The notes beneath the pieces were generated by a model. It saw only the letters and a program-made list of their open reading frames with translations, searched no databases and was not told the DNA's origin. Below are positions 1 through 6,170 of a stretch of 8,891 bases of DNA, piece after piece. The stretch lies in assembly GCA_035940955.1 (NCBI GenBank), contig DASZEJ010000055.1:1-8891 (forward strand), in the 5' to 3' direction. A program made the translations under genes and the position numbers. Origin of the DNA: CADCVT01 sp035940955 (GTDB lineage: Bacteria; Actinomycetota; Thermoleophilia; Solirubrobacterales; Solirubrobacteraceae). The stretch's first letter is position 1. Each line of letters opens with the position of its first letter.

Positions 1-288
1 CTGCGGGCGGATCGTGCACTTCGCGTCCTGCCGGAAGTCCTGGAAGTTCTTGTCGGTGATGTCGAGGACGGCCGCGGCCTTGTTGTCCTCCGTCACCTCG
101 AGCGTCTCGATCTTGCCCACGTTGACGCCGGCGACGCGCACGTCCTCGCCCTCGATGATCGAGAAGGCGTTGTCGAAGATGACGCGGACCTTGTAGCCGC
201 CGCCGCCGTCGTCGCCGGCGCCCGTCCCGAGCACGGCGACCGCCGTGGCGGCCGCGACGACGAGCGCGATGGCGGCGACGCGCCTCAC
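1..288 (-). CDS. MCE (MlaD) family protein, 3' part missing at window edge
   Basis: This is a substrate-binding or channel subunit of an Mce lipid transporter, of which the first 96 residues are visible. It reads from a GTG at 288 as MRRVAAIALVVAAATAVAVL, one uncleaved N-terminal membrane anchor (about residues 4-22). A short Gly/Asp linker follows, then the start of an MCE domain: YKVRVIFDNAFSIIEGEDVRV, then AGVNVGKIETLEV, the typical 'D/N-A-x-x-I-x-x-G-x-x-V-x-x-A-G-V-x-V-G-x-I' pattern. The GTG overlaps the TGA of the preceding MCE gene as GTGA, so the two are probably translationally coupled. A GGAGG lies 4 nt upstream, within the end of that gene. The frame stays open to position 1 and the C-terminal part is outside the window. 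In this family MCE proteins form hexamers in the periplasm, here presumably heteromeric. The assignment is firm; the substrate is unknown. Confidence 0.9.
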   Translation of the reverse strand, partial: MRRVAAIALVVAAATAVAVLGTGAGDDGGGGYKVRVIFDNAFSIIEGEDVRVAGVNVGKIETLEVTEDNKAAAVLDITDKNFQDFRQDAKCTIRPQ

Positions 289-1616
289 GGGCCCTCCGGG
301 GAGTGCTGGGGGTCGCAGTCGAGGCCGCCGTCGGTGAACGGCGCGCTGCCGTCGGCCGCCGGCTGGCTCGCCCCGCCGGGGCAGCGCCGCAGGTTGCCGA
401 AGTCGTACCCCGTCAGGCGGGCGTTCGGGTCCTGCGGGACCAGGGCGCCGCCGGCCGCGTTCTCGCTGAACGAGAACGTGTTGAAGATCGGCTGGATCCG
501 CCCGAAGTGGCCGTTGGCGTCGTAGTTCGCGCCCGCCTGGCCGAAGTCGCGGAACCATCCGGTCAGCTCGGGCGCGTACGGCCGGATGAAGTCGAGCACC
601 GGCGTCGACTTGCGCAGCGCCGCGGTGGTCGCGCGCAGCGACGGCTCGGCGACCTCGGCCAGCCGCGGCGCCTTGCGCATCAGCTCGACGAGGTCGTTGT
701 CCGCGCCCGGCCGCGTGATCGCGAGCCGCAGGTCGCGGATCGTCGGGCGCGCGTCGCGCACGAGCGGGCGCAGCTCGCGGAAGAACGGCGCGAGCCGCCG
801 CGTCGCCGGCTTGGACTCCGCGACGAGGACGTCGAGGTCGGTCAGCGTCGAGCGCAGGTTCACGAACGTGGAGTTCGCGCGGCGCATGGTCGCCGGCAGC
901 CGGCTCAGGATCGTGGCCAGCGCGTCGTTCTCCGCGGCGATCCCCTGCGACGCCTCGTTGGCGTTCGAGACGAGGTCGGTCAGCGTCTCGCGGCGCTCGG
1001 CGAGCGCCGTCATCGCCTTCCCGCCGTCGACGATGAAGCGCTCGAGCGTGCGCTGGTCGCGGTTGACCTCGTTGACCAGGCGGCGCGTCGTCGAGAGGAA
1101 CGGGTTGAAGTACCGCGTCGCGTCGTTGGCGAGCTCGCCCTTGTCGCGGAACTGCGCCGCGGAGCCCTGGATCACGCGCTGGAGCGCCTTGCGCGTGCGG
1201 TCGTCCAGCGTGTTGAAGAGCTGGTCGATCTCGACGATCGACGTCGTCTCGTCGGGCTCGAGCGTCGCGCCCTCGTCGAGCGGCTCGCCGGTGCCCGGCG
1301 TCAGCACGATGTAGCGGTTGGCGATGCCGGAGAGCGACGTCGCCTTGATGAGCGCGCGCGTGCCCTGGCGCAGCGGAGCGAAGCCCTCCTCCAGCTCGAA
1401 GTCGACGATCGCCTCGTTGCGGTCGGTGAGGCGGATGTCGGTGATCGCGCCCACGCGCCGGCCGCCGATCTGCACGTCGTCGTCCTTGACGAGCTGGCCG
1501 GCGTTCTCGAAGCGCGCGTGGTACTTCGTCACGTCCTCGCCGCCGAGCAGCAGCGTGCCGACGAGGATCGCGGCGACGACGAGCGCGCCCAGGGCAATCG
1601 CCCGGGCGACCGTCAC
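285..1616 (-). CDS. MCE (MlaD) family protein
   Basis: This is a full-length 443-residue MCE protein of an Mce-type lipid importer. It has an N-terminal membrane helix (about residues 5-25), an MCE domain at about 31-110 (KYHARFENAGQLVKDDDVQ, then IGGRRVGAITDIRL and IANRYIVLTPGTGEPL), and a long region at about 125-345 rich in charged helices with Leu spacing. The C-terminus (about 360-443) is Gly/Pro/Asn-rich with two Cys (positions about 418 and 434). The length fits actinobacterial Mce proteins, which are longer than proteobacterial MlaD because the helical part forms a periplasm-spanning tube. The start is GTG (1616-1614), with AAGGA at 1624-1628 spaced 7 nt away. It ends in a GTGA overlap with the next MCE gene. 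It lies in the same operon as the permeases and ATPase upstream but is separated from them by 132 nt. The family is clear; whether it carries sterol, phospholipid or another lipid cannot be read from the sequence. Confidence 0.93.
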   Translation of the reverse strand: MTVARAIALGALVVAAILVGTLLLGGEDVTKYHARFENAGQLVKDDDVQIGGRRVGAITDIRLTDRNEAIVDFELEEGFAPLRQGTRALIKATSLSGIANRYIVLTPGTGEPLDEGATLEPDETTSIVEIDQLFNTLDDRTRKALQRVIQGSAAQFRDKGELANDATRYFNPFLSTTRRLVNEVNRDQRTLERFIVDGGKAMTALAERRETLTDLVSNANEASQGIAAENDALATILSRLPATMRRANSTFVNLRSTLTDLDVLVAESKPATRRLAPFFRELRPLVRDARPTIRDLRLAITRPGADNDLVELMRKAPRLAEVAEPSLRATTAALRKSTPVLDFIRPYAPELTGWFRDFGQAGANYDANGHFGRIQPIFNTFSFSENAAGGALVPQDPNARLTGYDFGNLRRCPGGASQPAADGSAPFTDGGLDCDPQHSPEGP

Positions 1617-1623
1617 GCGTCAG

Positions 1624-1628
1624 TCCTT
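1624..1628 (-). promoter_or_regulatory. Ribosome binding site of first MCE gene
   Basis: AAGGA on the minus strand lies 7 nt before a GTG. It fixes the GTG at 1616 as the start, which places the membrane anchor directly at the N-terminus. Confidence 0.6.
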
Positions 1629-1673
1629 GGGGTGAGTGTGCGGGGGGGCAGGCGGAGGTGTGGGGGTGCGGGG
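1629..1673 (+). other. G-run cluster (possible G-quadruplex)
   Basis: Four runs of four or more G lie on the plus strand (1629-1632, 1642-1648, 1662-1666, 1670-1673), with connecting lengths of 9, 13 and 3 nt. The plus strand is the template for the operon, so the mRNA leader here is C-rich. The cluster sits between the MlaF-type gene and the ribosome binding site of the first MCE gene. The runs are directly visible, but two of the loops are long for a stable quadruplex. Confidence 0.35.
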
Positions 1674-1705
1674 TGGACCGGCGGATCGTGCCGGAAGCGT
1701 GTTCA

Positions 1706-1728
1706 CTCCGTGTTAGAGCACCACGGAG
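1706..1728 (-). terminator. Hairpin in the mlaF-mce gap (attenuator or weak terminator)
   Basis: A perfect 7-bp inverted repeat, CTCCGTG and CACGGAG, has a 9-nt loop and begins about 20 nt after the stop of the ATPase gene. An extra G-U pair can extend it. No U-run follows, so a simple intrinsic terminator is doubtful. Partial termination, or an mRNA processing or stability element that sets the ratio of transporter core to MCE subunits, fits as well. Confidence 0.4.
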
Positions 1729-1748
1729 CCGGGAGGGCGATCGCGGGC

Positions 1749-2888
1749 CTACTCCATGCCGAGCGGGCCCTGCGCGTCGCCTGAGAGGAACTGTCTCACG
1801 AACGCGTTGTCGGAGTGGAACAGCTCCTCCGCGGGGCCTGACTCGACGATGCGGCCCTTCCACAGGACCGAGATGTGCTCGGCCGCGCGGCGGGCGGTCA
1901 TGATGTCGTGGGTGATGAGCGTGAACGCGGGGGCGCGCCGGTCGGTGCCCTGGCGCTCGCTCATCATCTCCTCGTGGATCTCCTGGATCAGCTCGGCCAG
2001 GAGCGCCGTGCGCACTGGATCGAGGCCCGAGTCGGGCTCGTCGAAGAGCACGATGTCGGGGTCGAGCACGAGCGACCGCGCGAAGCCGGCGCGCTTGCGC
2101 ATCCCGCCCGACAGCTCGTTCGGCATCTTGTCGCCGGCGTCGCCGAGGCCGACCTCCTTGAGGCGGCGGTTGACGATCTCGCCGATCTCGTCCTCGCCCT
2201 TGTCGGTGTGCTGGCGCAGCGGGAAGGCGGTGTTGTCGAAGACGTTCATCGAGCCGAAGAGCGCGCCGTCCTGGAACAGGACGCCGAACTTCTTGCGCAT
2301 CTCGAACAGCTCGTCGTCCTGCATGTTCGGCACCGACTCGCCGTGGACGAGCACGTCGCCGTCGTCGGGGTACAGCAGGCCGACCATGTGCTTGATGCAC
2401 ACCGACTTGCCGGTGCCGGACGGCCCGAGGATCATCGAGATCTTCCCCTCGGGCAGGCCCATGTTGAGCCCGCGCAGGATGCGGTTGCGGCCGAACGCCT
2501 TGTGCACGTCGACGAACTCGACGGCGTCGGGCGCGCCGGTCGGGCGCTGACGCCCGGTGTGCCAGCGGTACTCGTCGTCGTCGACGCGGTCGCTCTCGCG
2601 CTGCTCGCGCGCCTCGCGCCGCTCCCGGCGCTCGCGCGCCCCGTCGTCCTCGTCGGGCTCGTCGGTGACGCGGATCTGCGAGCGCGCCGACTCCTCGCGC
2701 GTGGCCTCGCGGACGCCGCCCTCGCCGCCGGCCGGCGTGTCCTGGCCCGCCGGGGGCGCCTCGTGGGTGACCGAGCTGTCGTCGGCCGGGCCCTTGCGCG
2801 CCAGCTCGGACTGCGGCTGGCCGCCGCCCTCGGGCGCGCCCTGCTCGCTGTCGCTGTCGTCGTCGTTCCGGCGGCCGAAGATCGGCAT
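1749..2888 (-). CDS. mlaF: MlaF/Mkl-type ABC transporter ATPase with long charged N-terminal extension
   Basis: This is the ATP-hydrolysing subunit that drives the Mce/Mla lipid transporter from the cytoplasmic side. The protein has 379 residues with all nucleotide-binding motifs: Walker A GPSGTGKS (155-162), Q-loop Q206 (VLFQDGALFGSMNVFDN), signature LSGGM (259-263), Walker B DIVLFDEP (278-285), D-loop DSGLDP, and H-loop H327 (LITHD). FQDGALF and DEPDSGLDPVR are typical of the MlaF/Mkl branch. The ABC domain starts only at about residue 121 (VEFVDVHKAFG). The first ~120 residues are a low-complexity, probably disordered tail that is acidic and Gly/Pro-rich, then Arg/Glu-rich (ARERRERREAREQRESDR), and absent from ordinary MlaF proteins of about 270 residues. 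The ATG at 2888 follows the permease 2 stop by 6 nt. Its GGAGG lies 9 nt upstream, inside the last codons of that gene, which suggests translational coupling. Confidence 0.95.
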   Translation of the reverse strand: MPIFGRRNDDDSDSEQGAPEGGGQPQSELARKGPADDSSVTHEAPPAGQDTPAGGEGGVREATREESARSQIRVTDEPDEDDGARERRERREAREQRESDRVDDDEYRWHTGRQRPTGAPDAVEFVDVHKAFGRNRILRGLNMGLPEGKISMILGPSGTGKSVCIKHMVGLLYPDDGDVLVHGESVPNMQDDELFEMRKKFGVLFQDGALFGSMNVFDNTAFPLRQHTDKGEDEIGEIVNRRLKEVGLGDAGDKMPNELSGGMRKRAGFARSLVLDPDIVLFDEPDSGLDPVRTALLAELIQEIHEEMMSERQGTDRRAPAFTLITHDIMTARRAAEHISVLWKGRIVESGPAEELFHSDNAFVRQFLSGDAQGPLGME

Positions 2889-2894
2889 CTCAGG

Positions 2895-3692
2895 TCAACC
2901 TCCGATCGGTGCTCTCGGGTTGGCGCCCCAGAAGAGCTGGGTCCCCAGCATCCCGATGAGGTGCACGAGCACGATGTTCATCACCATGGACTTCGCGGTG
3001 GCCGTCCCGACGCCGACGGGCCCGCCGGACGCGTGGTAGCCGTAGTAGCACCCGACCAGGACGATCGCCGTCGCCATCGCCATCGCCTTGATGACGCTGT
3101 ACAGCAGGTCGGGCGGGTTCTGGAACATCCAGAAGATCAGGAAGAAGCCGCCGGACGAGACCTCGCCTATCTGCTCGACCACCGCCAGGTAGCTCGCGAA
3201 GAAGCCGGCGCCGACGCCCGCGACGTACATGAACGGCAGCACCAGCCACGCGGCGAGCAGGCGGGTCGCGCACAGGAAGAGCACCGAGTCGATGCCCATG
3301 ACCTCGAGCGCGTCGATCTCGTCGGAGATCCGCATCGACCCCAGCTCGGCGACGATGCCGGTGCCGATCTTCGCCGACATCATGTAGCCGAACGCGTACG
3401 GGACCAGCTCGCGCAGGTCGCACCATGCCGCGAAGACCCCCGCGTACGCGGGCGCGCCGACCGCGCGGTTGAAGTACGCGCCCTCGATCCCGCACTGCAG
3501 GCCGATGATGAAGATCAGGCCCCAGATGACGAGCGTCGAGGAGATGATGAGGATGCCGGCCTGGCGCAGCGCCTCGCCGAAGAACTTGAAGACGCGGACC
3601 GTCAGGACGAGCGTGACGACCTTCGTGCAGAACTTCGTGATCTCGCCGAAGCTGGCGAGCCAGTCGCGCGGGACGGCGAGCCAGCCGCCCAT
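2895..3692 (-). CDS. mlaE: MlaE/YrbE-type ABC permease, second copy
   Basis: This is an integral membrane permease of the Mce/Mla lipid transporter, 265 residues with five to six hydrophobic segments. MlaE-family features are LRELVPYAFGYMMSAKIGTG (93-112), AELGSMRISDEIDALEVMGID (115-135), which holds the cytoplasmic coupling helix that contacts the ATPase, and CYYGYHASGGPVGVG near the C-terminus. The N-terminus (MGGWLAVPRDWLASFGEI) supplies the amphipathic segment that usually lies along the membrane. The ATG starts on the base after the TAG of permease 1. AGGTGATC, complementary over 8 nt to the conserved 3' end of 16S rRNA, lies with its AGGTGA core 8 nt upstream. It is quite different from permease 1, which fits the A/B permease pair of actinobacterial mce operons (this one would be YrbE-B). 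A heterodimer with its neighbour is the likely form. Confidence 0.94.
   Translation of the reverse strand: MGGWLAVPRDWLASFGEITKFCTKVVTLVLTVRVFKFFGEALRQAGILIISSTLVIWGLIFIIGLQCGIEGAYFNRAVGAPAYAGVFAAWCDLRELVPYAFGYMMSAKIGTGIVAELGSMRISDEIDALEVMGIDSVLFLCATRLLAAWLVLPFMYVAGVGAGFFASYLAVVEQIGEVSSGGFFLIFWMFQNPPDLLYSVIKAMAMATAIVLVGCYYGYHASGGPVGVGTATAKSMVMNIVLVHLIGMLGTQLFWGANPRAPIGG
2898..2903 (-). promoter_or_regulatory. Ribosome binding site of the mlaF-type gene, embedded in the permease 2 end
   Basis: GGAGGT encodes the last two Gly residues of permease 2 and directly precedes its TGA. It is 9 nt from the ATG at 2888. A ribosome finishing the permease would uncover or reuse it. Confidence 0.6.
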
Positions 3693-4499
3693 CTAGCGGA
3701 TCACCTGGATCTCGGGGTGCGTCGCCAGGAGCGTCTGCGTGAAGACGTAGTTGAAGGCGAACACGCCGAGGAAGGCGATCACGACCGCCTGGTTGACGGC
3801 CCGGCCGACGCCCTCCGCGCCGCCGGAGGCGGTCATCCCCTTGTAGCAGCAGACGATCGCGACGATGGCTCCGAAGCCCGTGCACTTGAGGACCGACCCC
3901 CAGAGGTCCGTGGTGCTCGCGTTCGTGAAGAACGTCGCCCAGAACGGGCCGAGCGGCGCGCCGTTGACGAGCGTCGCGATGACGCCGCCGAAGATGCCGA
4001 ACAGCAGCGCGTAGATGTCGAACAGGCCGGTGATGAGCATCAGCGCGAGGAAGCGCGGGACGACCAGGTTCTTCACCGGGTCGACGCCGAGCACCTGCAG
4101 CGCGTCCAGCTCCTCGCGGATCTTGCGCGCGCCGAGGTCGGCGGTGATCGCCGTGCCGGCGACGCCCGCGACGATGATCGCGGTGACGAACGGGGCGAAC
4201 TCGCGGATGCTCGCGAGGACGAAGAAGCCGCCGAGGCGGTCGAGTGCGCCGAACAGGACGAGGAAGTTCGCGGCCTGCAGGCCCGGGGCGCCGTAGCCGA
4301 ACGCGACCGTCGACACGAGCAGCGGGAACCAGCAGAGCTTCAGCGCGAAGAGGAACTGCGAGACGAACTCGCCGCCGTACGGGTACGGAGGACGGAGGGC
4401 AGACATGATCGTCTTGCCCGTGAGGATCATCATGTCCCCGACCTCTTCCAGCAGGTTCTTCTGCGGAAGGAAGAACCGATCGGCGACGCTTCGAACCAA
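3693..4499 (-). CDS. mlaE: MlaE/YrbE-type ABC permease, first copy (TTG start)
   Basis: This is the first gene of the operon and the first permease of the Mce/Mla lipid transporter, 268 residues. It has an N-terminal interfacial helix (about 12-36, NLLEEVGDMMILTGKTIMSAL), then membrane segments, and the family core IREFAPFVTAIIVAGVAGTA (98-117). The coupling segment is RKIREELDALQVLGVDPV (125-142), and CCYKGMTASGGAEGVG lies near the C-terminus. The frame is open up to an ATG at 4610, but I chose the TTG at 4499. It has GAGGAG 6 nt upstream and gives the usual family length. The extra 37 residues from 4610 would be Arg/Pro-rich and would overlap the candidate promoter. The TAG stop abuts the ATG of permease 2. 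It would be the YrbE-A member of the pair. The family assignment is certain; the start is likely. Confidence 0.93.
   Translation of the reverse strand: MVRSVADRFFLPQKNLLEEVGDMMILTGKTIMSALRPPYPYGGEFVSQFLFALKLCWFPLLVSTVAFGYGAPGLQAANFLVLFGALDRLGGFFVLASIREFAPFVTAIIVAGVAGTAITADLGARKIREELDALQVLGVDPVKNLVVPRFLALMLITGLFDIYALLFGIFGGVIATLVNGAPLGPFWATFFTNASTTDLWGSVLKCTGFGAIVAIVCCYKGMTASGGAEGVGRAVNQAVVIAFLGVFAFNYVFTQTLLATHPEIQVIR
3699..3706 (-). promoter_or_regulatory. Ribosome binding site of permease 2
   Basis: AGGTGATC is an 8-nt perfect complement of the conserved 16S rRNA tail GAUCACCU. Its AGGTGA core ends 8 nt before the ATG at 3692, and the site lies inside the last codons of permease 1. It supports the ATG as start and a coupled pair. 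Confidence 0.6.
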
Positions 4500-4505
4500 G
4501 CCTCT

Positions 4506-4511
4506 CTCCTC
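4506..4511 (-). promoter_or_regulatory. Ribosome binding site that selects the TTG start of permease 1
   Basis: GAGGAG with a 6-nt spacer (AGAGGC) precedes TTG at 4499. It is the reason for preferring this rare start over the upstream ATG at 4610, which has no comparable site. Confidence 0.65.
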
Positions 4512-4559
4512 GCTGCTCGTCTCCACGCGCAGGCGGGAGGGCCCCGGCCTGCGCACTGG

Positions 4560-4589
4560 AGCGTACGCAAAGCCGGCGGATCGTGACAA
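4560..4589 (-). promoter_or_regulatory. Candidate promoter of the Mce operon
   Basis: On the minus strand a -35 box TTGTCA (4589-4584) and a -10 box TACGCT (4565-4560) are separated by 18 nt. Transcription would start near 4553 and give a leader of about 54 nt to the TTG at 4499. An alternative -35 (TTGACG) lies a few bases further upstream. The match is fair and is inferred from consensus only. Confidence 0.5.
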
Positions 4590-4630
4590 ATGGCAACCGT
4601 CAAGCGGCACCCCCGCCCGCGGGCCTCTGA

Positions 4631-4636
4631 TACGTT
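4631..4636 (+). promoter_or_regulatory. Candidate -10 box for a nearly leaderless lipoprotein mRNA
   Basis: TACGTT, preceded by TGA as a possible extended -10, lies 9 nt before the ATG at 4646. This puts the transcript start at about 4643-4646. No purine-rich ribosome binding site precedes the ATG (the bases are GCCGCCGC), which fits leaderless translation, common in actinobacteria. No clear -35 is visible. Confidence 0.45.
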
Positions 4637-4645
4637 CGCCGCCGC

Positions 4646-5218
4646 ATGCGGGGTCTTCGTGGGTCTGCGACCGCCTTCTTCGCGCTGGGGGCGGCTCTAG
4701 CGGCGGGCTGCGGCGGCGGCGAGCGCCAGGACGCGGACGAGCCGCGCGGCAACTGGACCGTCGACGTCGTCCAGGCGTCGTTCCCGACCGAGCAGCGGCT
4801 CGCCGAGCAGGTCGCGCTGCGGCTGCGGGTGCGCAACGCGGACAGCAAGCCGATCCCCAACCTCGCGGTCACCGTCGACGGGTTCTCCCGCCGGTCCGAG
4901 CAGGCCGGGCTCGCCGACCCGTCGCGGCCGGTGTGGGTCATCGACGACGGACCGCGCGGGGGCACGACCGCGTACACGAACACGTGGGCGCTCGGGCGCG
5001 TGAAGGCGGGCGAGGTCAAGGAGTTCGTCTGGCACGTCACGCCGGTGAAGGCGGGGAGGTTCGAGGTCAAGTACCGCGTCGCCGCCGGCCTGGACGGCAG
5101 GGCCAAGGCGGTGCTCGCGGGCGGGCGGCGGCCGGCCGGCAGCTTCGCGGTCGCGGTCTCGCGCAAGCCCGACGACGCGCGCGTCGACCCGGACACGGGC
5201 CAGGTCGTACGCGACTGA
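4646..5218 (+). CDS. Predicted lipoprotein, unknown function
   Basis: This 190-residue protein is probably exported and lipid-anchored on the outer face of the membrane. Residues 1-21 form a signal peptide (Arg at 2 and 5, then a hydrophobic run) ending in LAAG with Cys22 as the likely lipidated residue. The -3 position is Ala, so the lipobox is not ideal. After a short Gly/Asp linker, residues about 36-150 alternate in a beta-rich pattern (NWTVDVVQASFPTEQRLAEQ, then VALRLRVRNADSKPIPNLAV) that resembles immunoglobulin-like or CARDB-type adhesion folds, although I cannot name the domain. The C-terminus (RKPDDARVDPDTGQVVRD) is charged. It is transcribed divergently from the Mce operon and shares its 146-nt upstream region, so a role near the envelope transporter is possible but only inferred. 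It appears nearly leaderless, and a hairpin follows the stop codon at once. Confidence 0.8.
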   Translation: MRGLRGSATAFFALGAALAAGCGGGERQDADEPRGNWTVDVVQASFPTEQRLAEQVALRLRVRNADSKPIPNLAVTVDGFSRRSEQAGLADPSRPVWVIDDGPRGGTTAYTNTWALGRVKAGEVKEFVWHVTPVKAGRFEVKYRVAAGLDGRAKAVLAGGRRPAGSFAVAVSRKPDDARVDPDTGQVVRD

Positions 5219-5219
5219 C

Positions 5220-5236
5220 GCGCCCGGCTGGGGCGC
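5220..5236 (+). terminator. Terminator-like hairpin after the lipoprotein gene
   Basis: A perfect 6-bp all-GC stem, GCGCCC and GGGCGC, has a 5-nt loop (GGCTG) and starts 2 nt after the TGA. Only a weak pyrimidine stretch (CGTCTTCTC) follows, in place of a U-run. High-GC actinobacteria often use such stems, so it is a plausible but unproven terminator. Confidence 0.4.
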
Positions 5237-5302
5237 ACGTCTTCTCGCACCCGGAAGGGGCTGGCACACTGGCGGCGAATCGCCGGTGGTGAGCGAAGCT
5301 CC

Positions 5303-5308
5303 GGGAGG
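5303..5308 (+). promoter_or_regulatory. Ribosome binding site of the four-helix membrane protein
   Basis: GGGAGG lies 7 nt before GTG at 5316 and decides this start. The GTG also gives a positively charged N-terminus before the first membrane helix. Confidence 0.6.
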
Positions 5309-5315
5309 CTGACGC

Positions 5316-5891
5316 GTGCCACGCAGAATCGACGCAGGAGACGTGCTTGCCGCCATCGGCGGGCTGCTGGTCTTCGTCGCGCTGTTCCTGGAGTGGTTCG
5401 CGGGCGCGAGCGCATGGGAGGCGTTCGAGGCGCTCGACCTCGTGATCGCGGTGCTCGCGCTGCTCGCCGTCGCGGCGGGCGTGGCGTCGGCGTCCGGGTC
5501 CGCCGGCTTCGCGGTCTCGCCGCGCGCGCTGCCGTGGATCGGCGCGCTGCTGCTGGCGATCGTGGCGGTGCAGCTGATCGAGCCGCCGCCGGTGTTCGCG
5601 GGCGGCGACCCCGAGCGCGACGCGGGCGGCTGGCTCGCGCTGGCCGGGTCGGGGCTCGTGCTGCTCGGCGGCGTGCTGCGGGCGGCGCGGATCTCGGTCA
5701 CCGTGTCGGTGGGCGCGCGTGACGCCCGCGCGCGGGTGCCCGCGGTGGACCGGCGGCCGGCGGGCGGGGCGGCGGCTGCGTCTGGGTCTGGGGCGGCGGC
5801 TGCGCCGCCGCTCGCGACGCCGTCCGACGACGACCAGGCGACCCAGCCGTTCGCGCCGACGTCCGGCACCGCACCCCCGCGCGATCCATAG
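5316..5891 (+). CDS. Four-helix membrane protein with Thr-motif cytoplasmic tail
   Basis: This is a 191-residue protein of unknown function. Four hydrophobic segments are clear: about 9-27 (DVLAAIGGLLVFVALFLEWF), 41-60 (LDLVIAVLALLAVAAGVASA), 72-89 (LPWIGALLLAIVAVQL) and 105-123 (GWLALAGSGLVLLGGVLRAA). Arg residues before helix 1, between helices 2 and 3, and after helix 4 place both ends in the cytoplasm. Acidic residues lie in the two outer loops. The tail (about 130-191) is Ala/Pro/Gly-rich and holds DDDQATQPFAP (171-181). The same pattern recurs three times in the next gene. The LEWF...SAWEAF stretch after helix 1 resembles small four-helix proteins I associate with Solirubrobacterales, but this is from memory. 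The start is GTG with a good GGGAGG 7 nt upstream. Confidence 0.85.
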   Translation: MPRRIDAGDVLAAIGGLLVFVALFLEWFAGASAWEAFEALDLVIAVLALLAVAAGVASASGSAGFAVSPRALPWIGALLLAIVAVQLIEPPPVFAGGDPERDAGGWLALAGSGLVLLGGVLRAARISVTVSVGARDARARVPAVDRRPAGGAAAASGSGAAAAPPLATPSDDDQATQPFAPTSGTAPPRDP

Positions 5892-5997
5892 ACCGACCCA
5901 CCGCGTACCCAACACGACCGTGCGTCCCCCACCCCGCCCCGTCACCCCCGTCACCGCCCCGAGCGCGGGTTGGGGTGCGGCCGCGGGCGGCCTCGGC

Positions 5998-6103
5998 GCC
6001 CGCCGCGACCGCGGCTCGACCGCCCCGACGGCCGCTCTCCGGAGCGCCTTCGCGCGCGGCCTCCAGGCCCGCCGCGACCGCGGCTCGACCGCCCCGCCGG
6101 CCG
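5998..6103. repeat. Direct repeat pair, 37 nt, 69 nt apart
   Basis: Copies at 5998-6034 and 6067-6103 match at 36 of 37 positions, the first 30 perfectly. The single mismatch is at 6028 against 6097. Each copy contains a small inverted repeat, GCCGC-GACC-GCGGC. The period of 69 nt is a multiple of three. No gene is recognised here, so the repeat may be a duplicated regulatory or structural element or the trace of a lost coding repeat. Confidence 0.8.
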
Positions 6104-6155
6104 GGAGCCTCGGTTGGAGTGCCTCGGCGCGCCGCCCGCTTGCCCCGCCCGGCGC

Positions 6156-6161
6156 GAGGAG
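6156..6161 (+). promoter_or_regulatory. Ribosome binding site of the coiled-coil protein
   Basis: GAGGAG lies 9 nt before ATG at 6171. It decides this start over the in-frame ATG at 5970, which would add 67 Arg/Pro-rich residues across the direct repeat. Confidence 0.6.
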
Positions 6162-6170
6162 CGAGGCGCC

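Larger units (their letters stand above)
5892..6170. other. Non-coding stretch with direct repeat
   Basis: These 279 nt lie between the four-helix protein and the coiled-coil protein and hold no convincing gene. Open frames cross it, but they lack start signals and read as Arg/Pro low complexity. It contains a long direct repeat, several short GC hairpins and, at its end, the ribosome binding site of the next gene. No clear -10 box or terminator was found. Confidence 0.6.

Noticed and set aside
303..4586. Long plus-strand open frames opposite the Mce operon (for example 303-1784 and 1875-4586)
   Set aside because: They are Arg/Ala/Asp/Val low-complexity translations antisense to clearly recognised transporter genes, caused by GC-rich third positions. 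They have no family motifs or start signals.
4500..4610. ATG at 4610 as the start of permease 1
   Set aside because: It would add 37 Arg/Pro-rich residues, lacks a ribosome binding site and overlaps the candidate promoter. TTG at 4499 has GAGGAG 6 nt upstream.
5998..6103. CRISPR-like repeat
   Set aside because: There are only two copies, one 32-nt spacer of similar low-complexity composition, and no cas genes.
5970..6170. ATG at 5970 as the start of the coiled-coil protein
   Set aside because: The extra 67 residues are Arg/Pro-rich and encode the direct repeat. The ATG at 6171 has GAGGAG at a suitable distance and starts a globular-looking domain.
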